The notes: generated by a model not told the origin, from the sequence alone. A stretch of 64,000 nt of DNA from CAYYYP01 sp964475985 (GCA_964475985.1 CAYYYP010000003.1:62001-126000), one strand, 5' to 3'; counted from the stretch's first letter, positions 17,625-26,889 are shown. Program-made: numbers and translations.

Positions 17625-18157
17625 GTATTTTACGGAAAGCCCTGGCATTCATTACAGATGGAGTGCCGCAAAAATTCTTAGGTGATGGGTTTCATTTTGA
17701 ATTGATTGGACCAAAACACACCGATTCAATTGTGAATTGGCGGAATGATTCTTCTAATCTTGAGCTTTTCGTCAATACCGGAAACCTTACGGCCGAATTG
17801 CAGAATCGTTTTTTATTAGATTATGCTGAGGCCGATCGAATTGATTTCATACTCATGGACACTTTAAGCCAAAAACCTATCGGTTCATTTTCACTCACAA
17901 AACTTTCCGGAACGCCCGAGTTAGGTAAGCTTATGGGAGAAAAACAATACCGGGGAAAGGGTCTCGCAAAAAACGCGACGCAAGCGGTGCTGTATTTCGC
18001 GGCGCATTATTTGGATTTGGCGGAAATTCACGCTATAACCCGCGCCGATAATTTAACCAATATTGCACTGAACCAAAGTCTAGGATTTGAGGTCGTTTCC
18101 GATATGATGATTGCCGAGCGAAAATTTTTGACGATGCGTTTAGCAATAAAGGTGTAA
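17621..18157 (+). CDS. pseH: GNAT acetyltransferase, PseH-type
   Basis: A 178-residue GNAT-fold protein overlapping the previous stop by ATGA. It has the PseH/SpsD layout: DSIVNWRND near the N-terminus (the I-x-x-WRN pattern), PIGSFSLTKL in the central strand, the acetyl-CoA loop QYRGKGLAKNA and a C-terminal NIALNQSLGFEVV. PseH acetylates the C4 amine made by PseC, giving UDP-2,4-diacetamido-2,4,6-trideoxy-altropyranose. All other pathway enzymes are nearby, so this assignment is well supported, although GNAT proteins acting on other dideoxy aminosugars look similar. The following asnB gene starts two bases after its stop. Confidence 0.82.
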   Translation: MSILRKALAFITDGVPQKFLGDGFHFELIGPKHTDSIVNWRNDSSNLELFVNTGNLTAELQNRFLLDYAEADRIDFILMDTLSQKPIGSFSLTKLSGTPELGKLMGEKQYRGKGLAKNATQAVLYFAAHYLDLAEIHAITRADNLTNIALNQSLGFEVVSDMMIAERKFLTMRLAIKV

Positions 18158-18159
18158 AA

Positions 18160-19908
18160 ATGTGCGGAATTTTTGGGATGGCCGGTAAACCGCTTAGAGA
18201 GAATCGCACGTATCATGGCGAGAAACTCATAAAGCATCGTGGACCTGACTCTTTCGGGCATTGGGTAGATGAATTAGTGCAATTGGAGCACCGGCGCTTG
18301 AGCATTATTGATCTGAGCCCGGGTGGCGATCAGCCCTATTTTTTAAATGACCGGTACGTATTGATTTATAATGGCGAAATTTTTAATTATTTAGAGCTTA
18401 AAAAAAATCTCAGTTCCACCGTCACGTTGAGGTCTACTTCTGACACAGAGATCCTTTATTATCTCCTGATGGACCAGGGCTTGCAGTGCCTCAATCAATT
18501 GAATGGCATGTTTGCGTTTGCCTTTTACGATAAACTCAACCGCAAACTATTTTTAGTAAGGGATAGATACGGCGTGAAACCGCTCTACTATTCGGCAAAC
18601 GCTGAAGGTCTTATTTTTGCGTCGGAACAGAAGGCGATATATCCCCTCATCAAACCCACGACCGATCTTGATCGGTTCAGTGAGTACCTTGCCTTCAAAT
18701 ATGTCTCTGGCGCAAAAACGTTCGTCAATGAAGTGCAAGAGTTGGAGCCCGGTTGTTTCATAGAGTACGACCTCATTACGAATAGCTTTAAAAAGCAGGC
18801 CTGGTATCAGCTCCCGACGGAACGGCAAAACAATACCCCTTATTTGAATCAGTATTGCGAAGGCCTTATTCAGGACGCCGTCAGTCTCAGGTTAATCTCC
18901 GATGTGCCGGTTGGCGTGCAGTTGAGTGGAGGGGTGGATTCTTCAATCATCGCCGAACTTATTAGGCGAGCGTCTACCAAAGTCGCCCATGCATTCACCA
19001 TAAGTTTTCCAGGCTCGAAGTTTGATGAATTGAAATATGCGACTGAAGTGGCGCAAAAAATGTCATTGGAACTGCATGCTATAGAATTTAAGGCGGTAGA
19101 TTTTCTCAGCATTTGGGAGGCCGCGACCTACCATAATGACGAGCCCATCAATCACCCTCATACTCTCCCAATTTATAAGCTCAACCAAGAGGCCAAAAAA
19201 TTTGTAACCGTTTTGCTCTCGGGCGAAGGGGCCGATGAAACATTTTTAGGCTACGAGCATCATTTTAAAACACTGAACTTTGAAAGTGACGCTGAGCTGC
19301 TGAATTTTGGTAGGTTTTTGAAGAAGGAGCAGGTCCGCGAAATATTAAAAGATGAATATTTAAGCCAATCCGCTTCTGAATATGGTGAACGCCCCGAAAG
19401 TTTAAGGGCGTCTTTCGGAAAAGGAAACCGGGCCGAACGGTACGAGTTCCATCATCACCTCAACACGCTTTTGAACCGGATCGATAAAATGTCGATGGCG
19501 CATGCCATGGAAATTAGAACTCCCTTTCTGGATTATCGTATTGTGGATTTTTGCTTGCGGGAAAATGCAAAGAATTTCATTGAGCTTGAGACGAAGACAG
19601 TTACAAAAAAACCATTGATGAATCTTTACGAATCTATTTATAAAAACGGCCTGTCCGCTAGGAAAAAAATTGGTTTCCGCGTCCCTTTCAATGAATGGAT
19701 ACTTACGGATAAGCAGTTTCAAGATTACGTTTGTGCGCACTTAGATCCCCTGAAACAAGATCAATTCGTAAGAACCTCTAAAGTTCAAATTCTCATCGAA
19801 TCCATCGGACGGGCGGAGCTCACGGAAGACAAAATCCGGGAGATTTGGGTTTTGATGAATTACGCGCTATGGAAGAAAGCATTTTTAGGGGTAACGGATA
19901 GGCTATGA
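18160..19908 (+). CDS. asnB: Asparagine synthase-like glutamine amidotransferase (second copy)
   Basis: This 582-residue enzyme starts MCGIFGMAG, so Cys2 is available as glutaminase nucleophile and the start is fixed. The glutaminase domain shows KHRGPDSFGHW and YNGEIFNYLEL, and the synthetase domain carries the PP-loop SGGVDSS and SGEGADETFLGY. It is complete, in contrast to its Cys-less neighbour at 15954. Standing between pseH and a NeuD-type acetyltransferase gene, it more likely amidates a carboxyl group in the glycan or its precursor than supplies cellular asparagine; both remain possible. Its end overlaps the next gene by ATGA, so four plus-strand genes (15954-20561) form one operon. 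Confidence 0.87.
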   Translation: MCGIFGMAGKPLRENRTYHGEKLIKHRGPDSFGHWVDELVQLEHRRLSIIDLSPGGDQPYFLNDRYVLIYNGEIFNYLELKKNLSSTVTLRSTSDTEILYYLLMDQGLQCLNQLNGMFAFAFYDKLNRKLFLVRDRYGVKPLYYSANAEGLIFASEQKAIYPLIKPTTDLDRFSEYLAFKYVSGAKTFVNEVQELEPGCFIEYDLITNSFKKQAWYQLPTERQNNTPYLNQYCEGLIQDAVSLRLISDVPVGVQLSGGVDSSIIAELIRRASTKVAHAFTISFPGSKFDELKYATEVAQKMSLELHAIEFKAVDFLSIWEAATYHNDEPINHPHTLPIYKLNQEAKKFVTVLLSGEGADETFLGYEHHFKTLNFESDAELLNFGRFLKKEQVREILKDEYLSQSASEYGERPESLRASFGKGNRAERYEFHHHLNTLLNRIDKMSMAHAMEIRTPFLDYRIVDFCLRENAKNFIELETKTVTKKPLMNLYESIYKNGLSARKKIGFRVPFNEWILTDKQFQDYVCAHLDPLKQDQFVRTSKVQILIESIGRAELTEDKIREIWVLMNYALWKKAFLGVTDRL

Positions 19909-20561
19909 CAAAAGACGAGGGGATTCTGGTATTCGGAGCCGGTGGGCATGCGCACGTCATCTTGGATCTGCTTGCCGAACTTAAAATTCCGGTGGCAGGG
20001 ATCGTCAATCAAGGCGGCGTGCCGACCGAAAAAATTGCGAACATTTTGCATTATGTTTCAGATGACAACTGGACCTCACTGCCTCAACGGCGGGGCATCG
20101 TCGCAATCGGGGATAATAATATCCGCGCTAAGGTTGTCGCAAAGATCCAGGGTCAAGCCCCTGACTTTGAGTTTTTAACTTTAATTCATCCAAGGGCCAT
20201 TGTTTCCCGTTCCGCCAGAATTTGTTTGGGTTCGGTAGTCATGGCCGGAGTCGTTGTGAATGCCGGGTCGCAAGTAGGTGAGCATTGCATCTTGAATACG
20301 AGTTGTTCGGTGGATCACGATTGTAATATCCAAAATTTTGCCAGCATCAATCCGGGAGCTGTGTTGGGGGGCAATGTCGATGTTGGATCTAGATCCGCTA
20401 TCGGGTTAGGTGCTTCCGTGATTCATGGAATTCAAATCGGATATGATACCGTCATTGGCGCCGGAGCCGTAGTCGTAAAAAATATCGAGCAAAGCGTACT
20501 GGCTTATGGGAACCCCTGCGAAGTGGTTCGATCTCGAACTCGCGATGAGAGCTATTTATAG
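19905..20561 (+). CDS. NeuD/PglD-type sugar O- or N-acetyltransferase
   Basis: The 218-residue protein begins with the short Rossmann-like nucleotide-sugar binding domain of the NeuD/PglD family (ILVFGAGGHAHVILDLL), followed by a left-handed beta-helix of hexapeptide repeats. The catalytic-type histidine lies in SCSVDHDC, and NPGAVLGGNVDVG is in the coil region. Family members acetylate C4 amines of UDP-sugars (PglD, PerB) or hydroxyls of sialic acid (NeuD). PseH already provides the C4 N-acetylation, so O-acetylation of a nonulosonic acid or acetylation of another aminosugar seems likely. The gene ends its operon and overlaps the convergent pseB by ten bases. Confidence 0.82.
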   Translation: MTKDEGILVFGAGGHAHVILDLLAELKIPVAGIVNQGGVPTEKIANILHYVSDDNWTSLPQRRGIVAIGDNNIRAKVVAKIQGQAPDFEFLTLIHPRAIVSRSARICLGSVVMAGVVVNAGSQVGEHCILNTSCSVDHDCNIQNFASINPGAVLGGNVDVGSRSAIGLGASVIHGIQIGYDTVIGAGAVVVKNIEQSVLAYGNPCEVVRSRTRDESYL

Positions 20562-21553
20562 TTTTGTGATTTTACGAAATCTTGGAGATCAGTCAAATTC
20601 AGCCACTGATGGTTTTTATCTGAGCTATATTCAAAACCTTCGCTGACGGGCTTCCCGATTTCCTGCATGGAATCTTTCTCGTAAGAAAAATCCCGGGAAA
20701 GATTAATGGTTGGCTTAATGACGTAATGATTTTTAAACTCAAGCGTGCGGTAGGAGTCTTCAGCGGGGCACATGATCTCGTGAAGCTTTTCGCCTGGCCG
20801 GATACCTACTATCTTGGTCGGCACATTCGGAGCGAGCGCATTTGCGACATCCATTACTTTCATGGACGGGATTTTTGGGACGAAAGTTTCCCCGCCTTGC
20901 ATCCGAGCAAAACAATTCAGAACAAAATCTACGCCCTTATCCAAAGTGATCCAAAATCGAGTCATTCGGGGATCAGTGATGGGAAGTTCTCGAGCGCCCT
21001 CTTTAAGAAGCTTCTGAAAAAGAGGAATGACGGAACCTCGCGAACCCAAGACGTTACCGTAGCGTACAACCGAAAAATAAACCTCGCGCAGTCCCGTTAA
21101 ATTGTTAGCCGCGACAAAAAGTTTATCAGAAACAAGCTTAGTTGCTCCATAGAGGTTGATGGGATTTGCCGCTTTATCCGTCGATAAGGCGATGACTTTT
21201 TTGACCTCATTTTCGAGCGCCGCGGCGATGATATTTTCTGCCCCATGGATGTTAGTCCTGATGCACTCAGTGGGGTTGTACTCGGCAGCCGGAACTTGCT
21301 TTAAGGCTGCCGCATGAATTAAGTAATCCACCCCACGCGTAGCTTGTTTGAGCCGTTCAACGTCACGAACGTCCCCTATGAAGTAGCGCATGCAAGAGGC
21401 ATTAAATTCGTGCGCCATCTCAAATTGTTTTAATTCATCGCGTGAGTAGATGATAATTTTTTTGGGTTTATACCGTTCCAGTAATGTGCGGGTAAACTGT
21501 TTCCCAAAGGAACCAGTACCGCCGGATATAAAGAAAACCTTGTTGTCAAACAT
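20552..21553 (-). CDS. pseB: UDP-N-acetylglucosamine 4,6-dehydratase (inverting), PseB
   Basis: The 333 residues match FlaA1/PseB. The NADP-binding motif is SGGTGSFGKQF near the N-terminus, YSRDELKQFEM is a family hallmark, and the active site reads LSTDKAANPINLYGATK, containing the Asp-Lys pair and the Tyr-x3-Lys. PseB removes water from UDP-GlcNAc and inverts C5, the committed first step to pseudaminic acid. The gene forms a single-gene minus-strand unit head to head with pseI (53 bases between starts) and tail to tail with the NeuD-type gene. The separation of pseB from pseC is unusual, because they are most often adjacent. Confidence 0.92.
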   Translation of the reverse strand: MFDNKVFFISGGTGSFGKQFTRTLLERYKPKKIIIYSRDELKQFEMAHEFNASCMRYFIGDVRDVERLKQATRGVDYLIHAAALKQVPAAEYNPTECIRTNIHGAENIIAAALENEVKKVIALSTDKAANPINLYGATKLVSDKLFVAANNLTGLREVYFSVVRYGNVLGSRGSVIPLFQKLLKEGARELPITDPRMTRFWITLDKGVDFVLNCFARMQGGETFVPKIPSMKVMDVANALAPNVPTKIVGIRPGEKLHEIMCPAEDSYRTLEFKNHYVIKPTINLSRDFSYEKDSMQEIGKPVSEGFEYSSDKNHQWLNLTDLQDFVKSQNYK

Positions 21554-21606
21554 GTTCGTTATTACTGCCTTATGGTACGACTTTATTCAAGAGGAACTAG
21601 AACGTC

Positions 21607-22665
21607 ATGCATAGCCAGAGCTTCAAACTAGGCCCATTTAATGTCGGTCCTGGTCATCGGCCCTTTATCATTGCAGAAATGTCCGGGAATCATAATCAGT
21701 CACTGGAGCGCGCCCTCTTAATCGTAGATGCCGCCGCAAAGGCCGGGGCGCAGGCGCTTAAAATTCAAACCTATACCGCCGATACTATGACTCTCGATAT
21801 CGGTGACCGGGAGTTCTTTCTCAACGACAAAGACAATCTCTGGAAAGGTCAGTCACTTTACTCCCTGTATGGTCAGGCGTTTACGCCGTGGGAATGGCAT
21901 AAGCCTATTTTTGATCGCTGTAAGAAGTGGGGCATTACAGCTTTTAGTACTCCGTTTGATGCAAGTGCCGTCGACTTTCTGGAAAGTCTCGATGTTCCTG
22001 GCTATAAAATCGCGTCCTTTGAGAACATTGATTTGCCATTAATTCGTAGGGTTGCCGCCACCAAAAAACCCATGATCATTTCCACTGGCATTGCAACTTT
22101 AGCCGAATTAGACGAAGCCGTAAGGGCCGCCCGGGGCGGCGGGTGCAGGGATCTCGTATTACTGAAGTGTACAAGTTCATATCCGGCGGATCCGTCCCAA
22201 TCTCATGTGAGTACGATTCCCCACATGCGTGATCTGTTTCAAGTGCAAGTAGGATTGTCGGACCACACCTTTGGCATCGGAGCCGCAGTGGCTGCCGTAG
22301 CATTGGGCGCTACCGTGATTGAAAAACATTTTACCTTAGCGCGAAGCGATGGCGGAGTTGATTCCGTATTTTCATTGGAGCCATCCGAGATGACGTCACT
22401 CGTAGTTGAAACCGAGCGAGCCTGGCAGGCTCTGGGTTCGATCACTTATGGACCAACGGAATCAGAAAAAGGCGCCATCAATCAAAGGCGTTCGCTCTAC
22501 ATCGCGGAGGATTTACGCGCGGGGGACATCTTGAATGTTAAAAATATGCGCGCAATCAGGCCAGGTCTTGGACTCATGCCAAAATACTATGAAATCGTTC
22601 TGGGCCGTAAAGTTTGTAAGGATGTTAAAAAAGGAACTCCCTTGAGCTGGGATTTGATCGGATAA
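21607..22665 (+). CDS. pseI: Pseudaminic acid synthase (PseI)
   Basis: This 352-residue NeuB-family synthase has the N-terminal TIM-barrel pattern IAEMSGNHNQSLERAL, central FSTPFDASAVDFLE and STGIATLAELDEA, and metal and phosphoenolpyruvate binding segments GLSDHTFG and EKHFTL. The C-terminal SAF (antifreeze-like) domain contains RRSLYIAEDLRAGD and MRAIRPGLG. EMSGNHN and the SAF wording are closer to PseI than to sialic acid or legionaminic acid synthases. It condenses phosphoenolpyruvate with the six-carbon diacetamido sugar released by PseG. A GAGG segment lies 11-14 bases before the ATG. Two further genes follow on the same strand. A second, more divergent NeuB-family gene lies at 41901. 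Confidence 0.92.
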   Translation: MHSQSFKLGPFNVGPGHRPFIIAEMSGNHNQSLERALLIVDAAAKAGAQALKIQTYTADTMTLDIGDREFFLNDKDNLWKGQSLYSLYGQAFTPWEWHKPIFDRCKKWGITAFSTPFDASAVDFLESLDVPGYKIASFENIDLPLIRRVAATKKPMIISTGIATLAELDEAVRAARGGGCRDLVLLKCTSSYPADPSQSHVSTIPHMRDLFQVQVGLSDHTFGIGAAVAAVALGATVIEKHFTLARSDGGVDSVFSLEPSEMTSLVVETERAWQALGSITYGPTESEKGAINQRRSLYIAEDLRAGDILNVKNMRAIRPGLGLMPKYYEIVLGRKVCKDVKKGTPLSWDLIG

Positions 22666-22667
22666 AA

Positions 22668-23459
22668 ATGGAAATGAATTTCAAGAGAATCACCCAAGGG
22701 CTTTACCGCAGATTTCCAAAATCTATAAAAGAGAATCCACTTTTCTTAAAAACGAATCTCGCCGTTTCGAAAACGCTCTCAATGCACGGCATTAAAAACC
22801 CACTTACCGCTTATTGCGGACCTGAATATTGGGAGTCTTGCGATACCGCCGGCAAAGGCCATAGTCCTTGTGTTTATACGCAGCCAGATATGGTCTCCAG
22901 CGAACTATTAGATGATCTCATCAAGGTTGTGCCAAAAGACGCTGGTTTTTTAGATATCGGATGTAATGCCGGCAGAAATTTAAAGTACCTTTACGATAAA
23001 GGATTTCGAAACCTCGGCGGAATCGACATTAACCGGGAGGCCGTTGATGTTGTATTCAAGGAAAAATATCCAGATGTCCACGGGGCATCAAAACTTGCAG
23101 TGGGTAATGCAGCCGATGAAATCAAAGCCATTCCTTCGGCGAAGTATGATGTAGTTTTCAGCGCCGCGGTTCTCTCGTTTATTGAGCCAAAGGATCGTAG
23201 CTTATTTGCAGATATGGTGCGGGTTTCACGAAAATATATTGCGGTATTTGCGCAGGAAAATGCGCCCCATTCGCTGGGCTGGAATTTTCAGGAAGTTTTT
23301 GAGAGCTTGGGATGTACGATGATTGCTTACAAACGCTTTTACGGCCTTGAGTCCGCGACCACCATGACGGTCCTGCCCACCGATAATTATGATTCGGATA
23401 AACATTTTTGGTCAGAGCAGCCACTTAGAATTTTTATCAAAAACAAAGAATTAAGTTGA
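22668..23459 (+). CDS. Class I SAM-dependent methyltransferase
   Basis: The 263-residue protein has motif I FLDIGCNAGRNLKYL, then GGIDINREAVDV for the ribose-binding acidic residue and YDVVFSAAVLSFIE as motif IV. The first ~90 residues have no motif I recognise and may form a substrate-binding cap (GPEYWESCDTAGKG). Only two bases separate it from the stop of pseI, so it is in the same transcript. Methylation of a nonulosonic acid or of a sugar linked to it is the contextual guess; sequence alone gives no substrate. Tryptophan- and aromatic-rich stretches before motif I are common in sugar methyltransferases. Confidence 0.78.
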   Translation: MEMNFKRITQGLYRRFPKSIKENPLFLKTNLAVSKTLSMHGIKNPLTAYCGPEYWESCDTAGKGHSPCVYTQPDMVSSELLDDLIKVVPKDAGFLDIGCNAGRNLKYLYDKGFRNLGGIDINREAVDVVFKEKYPDVHGASKLAVGNAADEIKAIPSAKYDVVFSAAVLSFIEPKDRSLFADMVRVSRKYIAVFAQENAPHSLGWNFQEVFESLGCTMIAYKRFYGLESATTMTVLPTDNYDSDKHFWSEQPLRIFIKNKELS

Positions 23460-23478
23460 AGCTTGTAAAGCTTACGCC

Positions 23479-25362
23479 ATGCCATCAACTTATCTCTTGT
23501 TTGAATACCTAAGCCTTCTGAACTTGCCGTTGGCGGTTCTGGCAAAATTAGTGGGCGTCAAAGTCCGTTATCTTAGAAATGCAAACATTTTGGACCGTTA
23601 TTACGGAGGTCTTTCAAGGCTTGGTATCCTAGGCTTGGAATTTTCTGACTTTCCTGGATTTCAGGCCGATTTCTATTCAAGGCTTGCGGGCGTTTCAAAG
23701 AACGTAGTTCAAACGATGGTGCTTACGTCAAACTTTTACAAACTGTTCACCGAATCAGTTACTGACGCAAGAACCTTGCAAAAATTTGAGCAGGCGTTTC
23801 GGAATCAGATGGCAAATGAACTGCGTGAATTTAGTGAATTGGCATACTTCGCCTTAAGGTACAAAGCGGCAAACCCCAATAGTTATATTGTGCTTTGGGC
23901 GAAGAAGAGCTGGCTGCGTAAATTTCATACGCAGTGGGACGGAAGTGCATATCGCACTTGGGCATTCCCGTTGCTGAGAGAAGCGGTAACCTTGTTGGCC
24001 CTCGGGCTGAAGGTCGCGGGAAAGTTCCACTTAAAATTTAAAAAAGTTTTTCAAACGCCATCTTCACCGGACTCCGCGGGAAATGGCCCGGCGAGGATTC
24101 ATGCCGAAAACGTAATCTACTTTCCGCACAAAGGCATTTTTTACGGCACCTTTTTCGTGAAGGACCACTATTATTCCGCCGACTTGACGAGTGCGTATCA
24201 CCCTTCAAAAATTTTGCATCTGTCTTTGGGCGAGGGCAAAGAACTTCTGTCGACGTCATTTGAGTTTTACAAAAATAATTCTATCCCTTTTGCCGATCTA
24301 CTTGATTTTCGGTCCGTCAGGAGTTGGACCCTTGCCCAACGGTTTCTGCGTTTTATGTGGAAATCGCCAGTTGCGACGATAAAAGAGTTAGTCAAGAACG
24401 GCCCTGATTTCCTAAGTTTTTTTTTCCGCAACTACAAAGAGCTTCAGATTTATATTTCCTCCCTTAGGGCTTTGCCCAATGCCAAAGTTGCGCTGATTGG
24501 TTTTGAAATTGTATTTCCAAATTGGTTGGCGGTGGCCCTGTCCCACTGCAATATAAAAACTGTGGCTTCGCAGGAGCGAATGATTTCGGCCTATTTGGAA
24601 GTTCACCTTCCTCCTTTGGATTACTACTTCACGATTGGTAAAAGCTCGACGCAGCACCTCCGGAATAATTCAGATTTAAGATTTTCAAAGCTAATTCCCC
24701 TCGGTTTAGTTCGCTCAAACCTCATTCAGAACGAAAATGGAAGATTCCAAGATGACAAATATGAATTGATTCGAAAAAACTTTGAAAAGATCGTGTTGTG
24801 TTTAGATTTCCATTCGGTGAAGAACCCACAACAAAATCGCCTGGCCTACGGAAATTCGTGGAAGGTGAATCGAAAATTTTATGAGGATTTACTCATTCTT
24901 TCCGAACGATTCCCGAAAGTCTTTTTTGTCATCAAAGGTAAAGGGCACGAGTTTTTAGAGATTCCGTATTTCGCGGCCACGGCGGCGGCATTGAAAACTC
25001 GGGCCAACCTCTCCATAGAAACGGATTACGGCCGTTATCCCCCGGAAAAAATGGCGGCGTTAGCCGATGTTGCTTTAGGCCTCTACACCTCGTTGCATGA
25101 TGAAATATTGGCTTCCGGAAAACCCACTATCATTTATGACTACGCAGGGTTTCCTTCATGTTTTTATGACTACGATCGTCTGCCATTCATAGCGAAGGAT
25201 ATTGATAGCCTCCTGAAAATGCTGGCCCAGGGGCTGAATCAAAAACAGGTGCTTACCGATGAAGAGTTGCAGCAATTGCAGGATCGGCACTATGAAAATT
25301 CAGTGGGCAGTAAGGTTAGGGAGCGCCTTCAGGATTTGTTGCAGCAAATTTGTCCCGATTAG
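23479..25362 (+). CDS. Large protein of unknown function, possible GT-B glycosyltransferase
   Basis: I do not recognise this 627-residue protein. It is mostly soluble in character, with a leucine-rich N-terminus (YLLFEYLSLLNLPLAVLAKLVG) that could be a membrane-associated helix. The C-terminal third has a GT-B-like arrangement: VFFVIKGKGHEF, GRYPPEKMAALADVALGLYTSLHDE, then ASGKPTIIYDYAG. This resembles the nucleotide-binding half of transferases in capsule and teichoic acid synthesis. A stop codon just upstream in the same frame (23452-23454) makes ATG 23479 the first available start. It follows pseI and a methyltransferase gene, so it may be the transferase for their product. It overlaps the convergent PhyH gene by four bases. 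Confidence 0.6.
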   Translation: MPSTYLLFEYLSLLNLPLAVLAKLVGVKVRYLRNANILDRYYGGLSRLGILGLEFSDFPGFQADFYSRLAGVSKNVVQTMVLTSNFYKLFTESVTDARTLQKFEQAFRNQMANELREFSELAYFALRYKAANPNSYIVLWAKKSWLRKFHTQWDGSAYRTWAFPLLREAVTLLALGLKVAGKFHLKFKKVFQTPSSPDSAGNGPARIHAENVIYFPHKGIFYGTFFVKDHYYSADLTSAYHPSKILHLSLGEGKELLSTSFEFYKNNSIPFADLLDFRSVRSWTLAQRFLRFMWKSPVATIKELVKNGPDFLSFFFRNYKELQIYISSLRALPNAKVALIGFEIVFPNWLAVALSHCNIKTVASQERMISAYLEVHLPPLDYYFTIGKSSTQHLRNNSDLRFSKLIPLGLVRSNLIQNENGRFQDDKYELIRKNFEKIVLCLDFHSVKNPQQNRLAYGNSWKVNRKFYEDLLILSERFPKVFFVIKGKGHEFLEIPYFAATAAALKTRANLSIETDYGRYPPEKMAALADVALGLYTSLHDEILASGKPTIIYDYAGFPSCFYDYDRLPFIAKDIDSLLKMLAQGLNQKQVLTDEELQQLQDRHYENSVGSKVRERLQDLLQQICPD

Positions 25363-26183
25363 GATTTTAACGCCGATTCATAGTCATCGGGCAGATCGGC
25401 GATATTGGTGCATGTATTGAGGCGTGCTGCCACCGGACCGGGAGGGCGACTAGTGAACCCGAACAATGATTTTTGTTGAGGACTTAACTTCTTAAAAAGT
25501 TCAGGACCGCACTGCGAGTAATCAAAACTCGGTTTGACCCACCACCGATGATAGTACGCTAGAATTCCCCACCTTTTATCCTGAGTAAAATTTGGTGCAA
25601 CATCATGCCAAGTTTGACCTAGAAATATAATGACATCTCCCGCCTTCGCTTCACACTGAACTTTACCGACCGGCGAACTCCCGGGCGGATGGACTTCTTT
25701 AGGGTTTAAACCCGAAAGGTGACTGAGTGGCCAAAGGTAAGTGGAACCATTCTGTGCGGTAAAATCGGTGATGCAGTACATGGCAATGAGCTGAAACGTG
25801 TTTTGAAAGTCCGGCATCGCTACTCGGGAATCGATATGCACGTTGTTTTTATGCTCGGCGCTTTGATTGCGAATCGCGCCAAAGCTTCCTAGAATGATCG
25901 CTTCCTTCAATACGGCTTGCGCGATTTCTAACACCGCCGGTAGGTCTACAAGTTTCAAAAACAGATCGGGGTGACTTTGGTGGACATGCCAAAGAATGCA
26001 GCGCTGCTCGTCAACGAAGGTACTGCTTTTCTCTCGTTGTTGGCGTTCGATATTCTCCAGTTCTGCCGCCATCGTTTTGCACTCAGCGGGGTCCAGGGCA
26101 CCCCTTAGGACCGCAAAACCTGTGGTCTGAAGCTCGTTGACGATTTTTTGTTTGGTTGTGGAGTCTGAATGAATAGCGGCCAT
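25359..26183 (-). CDS. Phytanoyl-CoA dioxygenase (PhyH) family oxygenase
   Basis: The 274-residue protein carries the iron-binding triad of PhyH enzymes: His116-x-Asp118 in NNVHIDSR and a distal His193 in GQTWHDVAPN, followed by Arg204 for 2-oxoglutarate. The Fe(II)/2-oxoglutarate family hydroxylates small molecules, including acyl chains and secondary metabolites. An AGG stands seven bases before ATG 26183. It is the last gene of a four-gene minus-strand operon with a methyltransferase, a DUF4910 peptidase-like gene and an AAC(3)-fold acetyltransferase. Hydroxylation of a glycan substituent, followed by methylation or acylation, is a reasonable but untested idea. Confidence 0.83.
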   Translation of the reverse strand: MAAIHSDSTTKQKIVNELQTTGFAVLRGALDPAECKTMAAELENIERQQREKSSTFVDEQRCILWHVHQSHPDLFLKLVDLPAVLEIAQAVLKEAIILGSFGAIRNQSAEHKNNVHIDSRVAMPDFQNTFQLIAMYCITDFTAQNGSTYLWPLSHLSGLNPKEVHPPGSSPVGKVQCEAKAGDVIIFLGQTWHDVAPNFTQDKRWGILAYYHRWWVKPSFDYSQCGPELFKKLSPQQKSLFGFTSRPPGPVAARLNTCTNIADLPDDYESALKS

Positions 26184-26190
26184 TTAATAC

Positions 26191-26889
26191 CTACTTCAAC
26201 ACAAAGATATATTGAGAGAACGGTTTTTCTAAACTGGATGTCAACATGGTCGAATCGTTTTCCCGTGCGTGGCAGTACTTCATCATTGCCTTCAACTTGA
26301 ACCCGAAGTCGGAGAGCAAGATGCTTTTAAGCGAGAAAAGATTTGGCGAATAAAAAACGGTATCTTCACGTTCCTTGGCTTTGCAGAGGTACTGACTCTC
26401 ACCAATTTCCAAGGAAAAATGTTTTATATAGTGCTCCTCGGTCGGCATGGTCAAAATAAGCGTGCCGTTTTTTTTAAGCACTCGTCGGAATTCTTGGACG
26501 TAGAATAAGAATGACTTTTTTGAACCCAACCAGTGCATAGTTTCCCAGCATACGACGAGATCAAACGCGTCGTTCTTCGCGGCTATTTTGTTTCCCGGTT
26601 TAAGGTAAGCAACCTTCACCCCGGCTTTAGAGTCAAAGCGATCCTGCGTAACGTCCGTAGCTTCTTTGGAAACGTCGGTAGCAAAAACCTGGTAGCCAGC
26701 TTCGTGTAAAAATTTTGTGTGCCGACCATCACCGCAGCCAAAGTCCAGGGCCGTTTCATGGGGCCCCTTTGGCGCGATTTTATTGATACTTATGGCTCGA
26801 ATCAAATTCTCCGCGGGCGAAAGGTAAACTTGTTGCTTCTTGGCAACTTTGTAAGCCGATGCGTATAGATCAATGCTTTTTGCTCTCAT
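26191..26889 (-). CDS. Class I SAM-dependent methyltransferase
   Basis: The 232 residues show motif I TALDFGCGDGRHTKFL at about residue 45, motif II VFATDVSKEATDV and motif IV AFDLVVCWETMHWLG. The size and motif spacing match small-molecule (UbiE/Tehb-like) methyltransferases rather than RNA enzymes. It lies seven bases upstream of the PhyH gene and about 100 bases downstream of the DUF4910 gene. That 102-base gap is the largest in the operon and could hold an internal promoter, but I saw no convincing one. The acceptor is not known; a hydroxyl made by the neighbouring oxygenase is one possibility. Confidence 0.8.
   Translation of the reverse strand: MRAKSIDLYASAYKVAKKQQVYLSPAENLIRAISINKIAPKGPHETALDFGCGDGRHTKFLHEAGYQVFATDVSKEATDVTQDRFDSKAGVKVAYLKPGNKIAAKNDAFDLVVCWETMHWLGSKKSFLFYVQEFRRVLKKNGTLILTMPTEEHYIKHFSLEIGESQYLCKAKEREDTVFYSPNLFSLKSILLSDFGFKLKAMMKYCHARENDSTMLTSSLEKPFSQYIFVLK

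Noticed and set aside
20726..21100. 124-codon open frame antisense to pseB
   Set aside because: pseB is unmistakable in the other strand and the antisense product shows no family feature.
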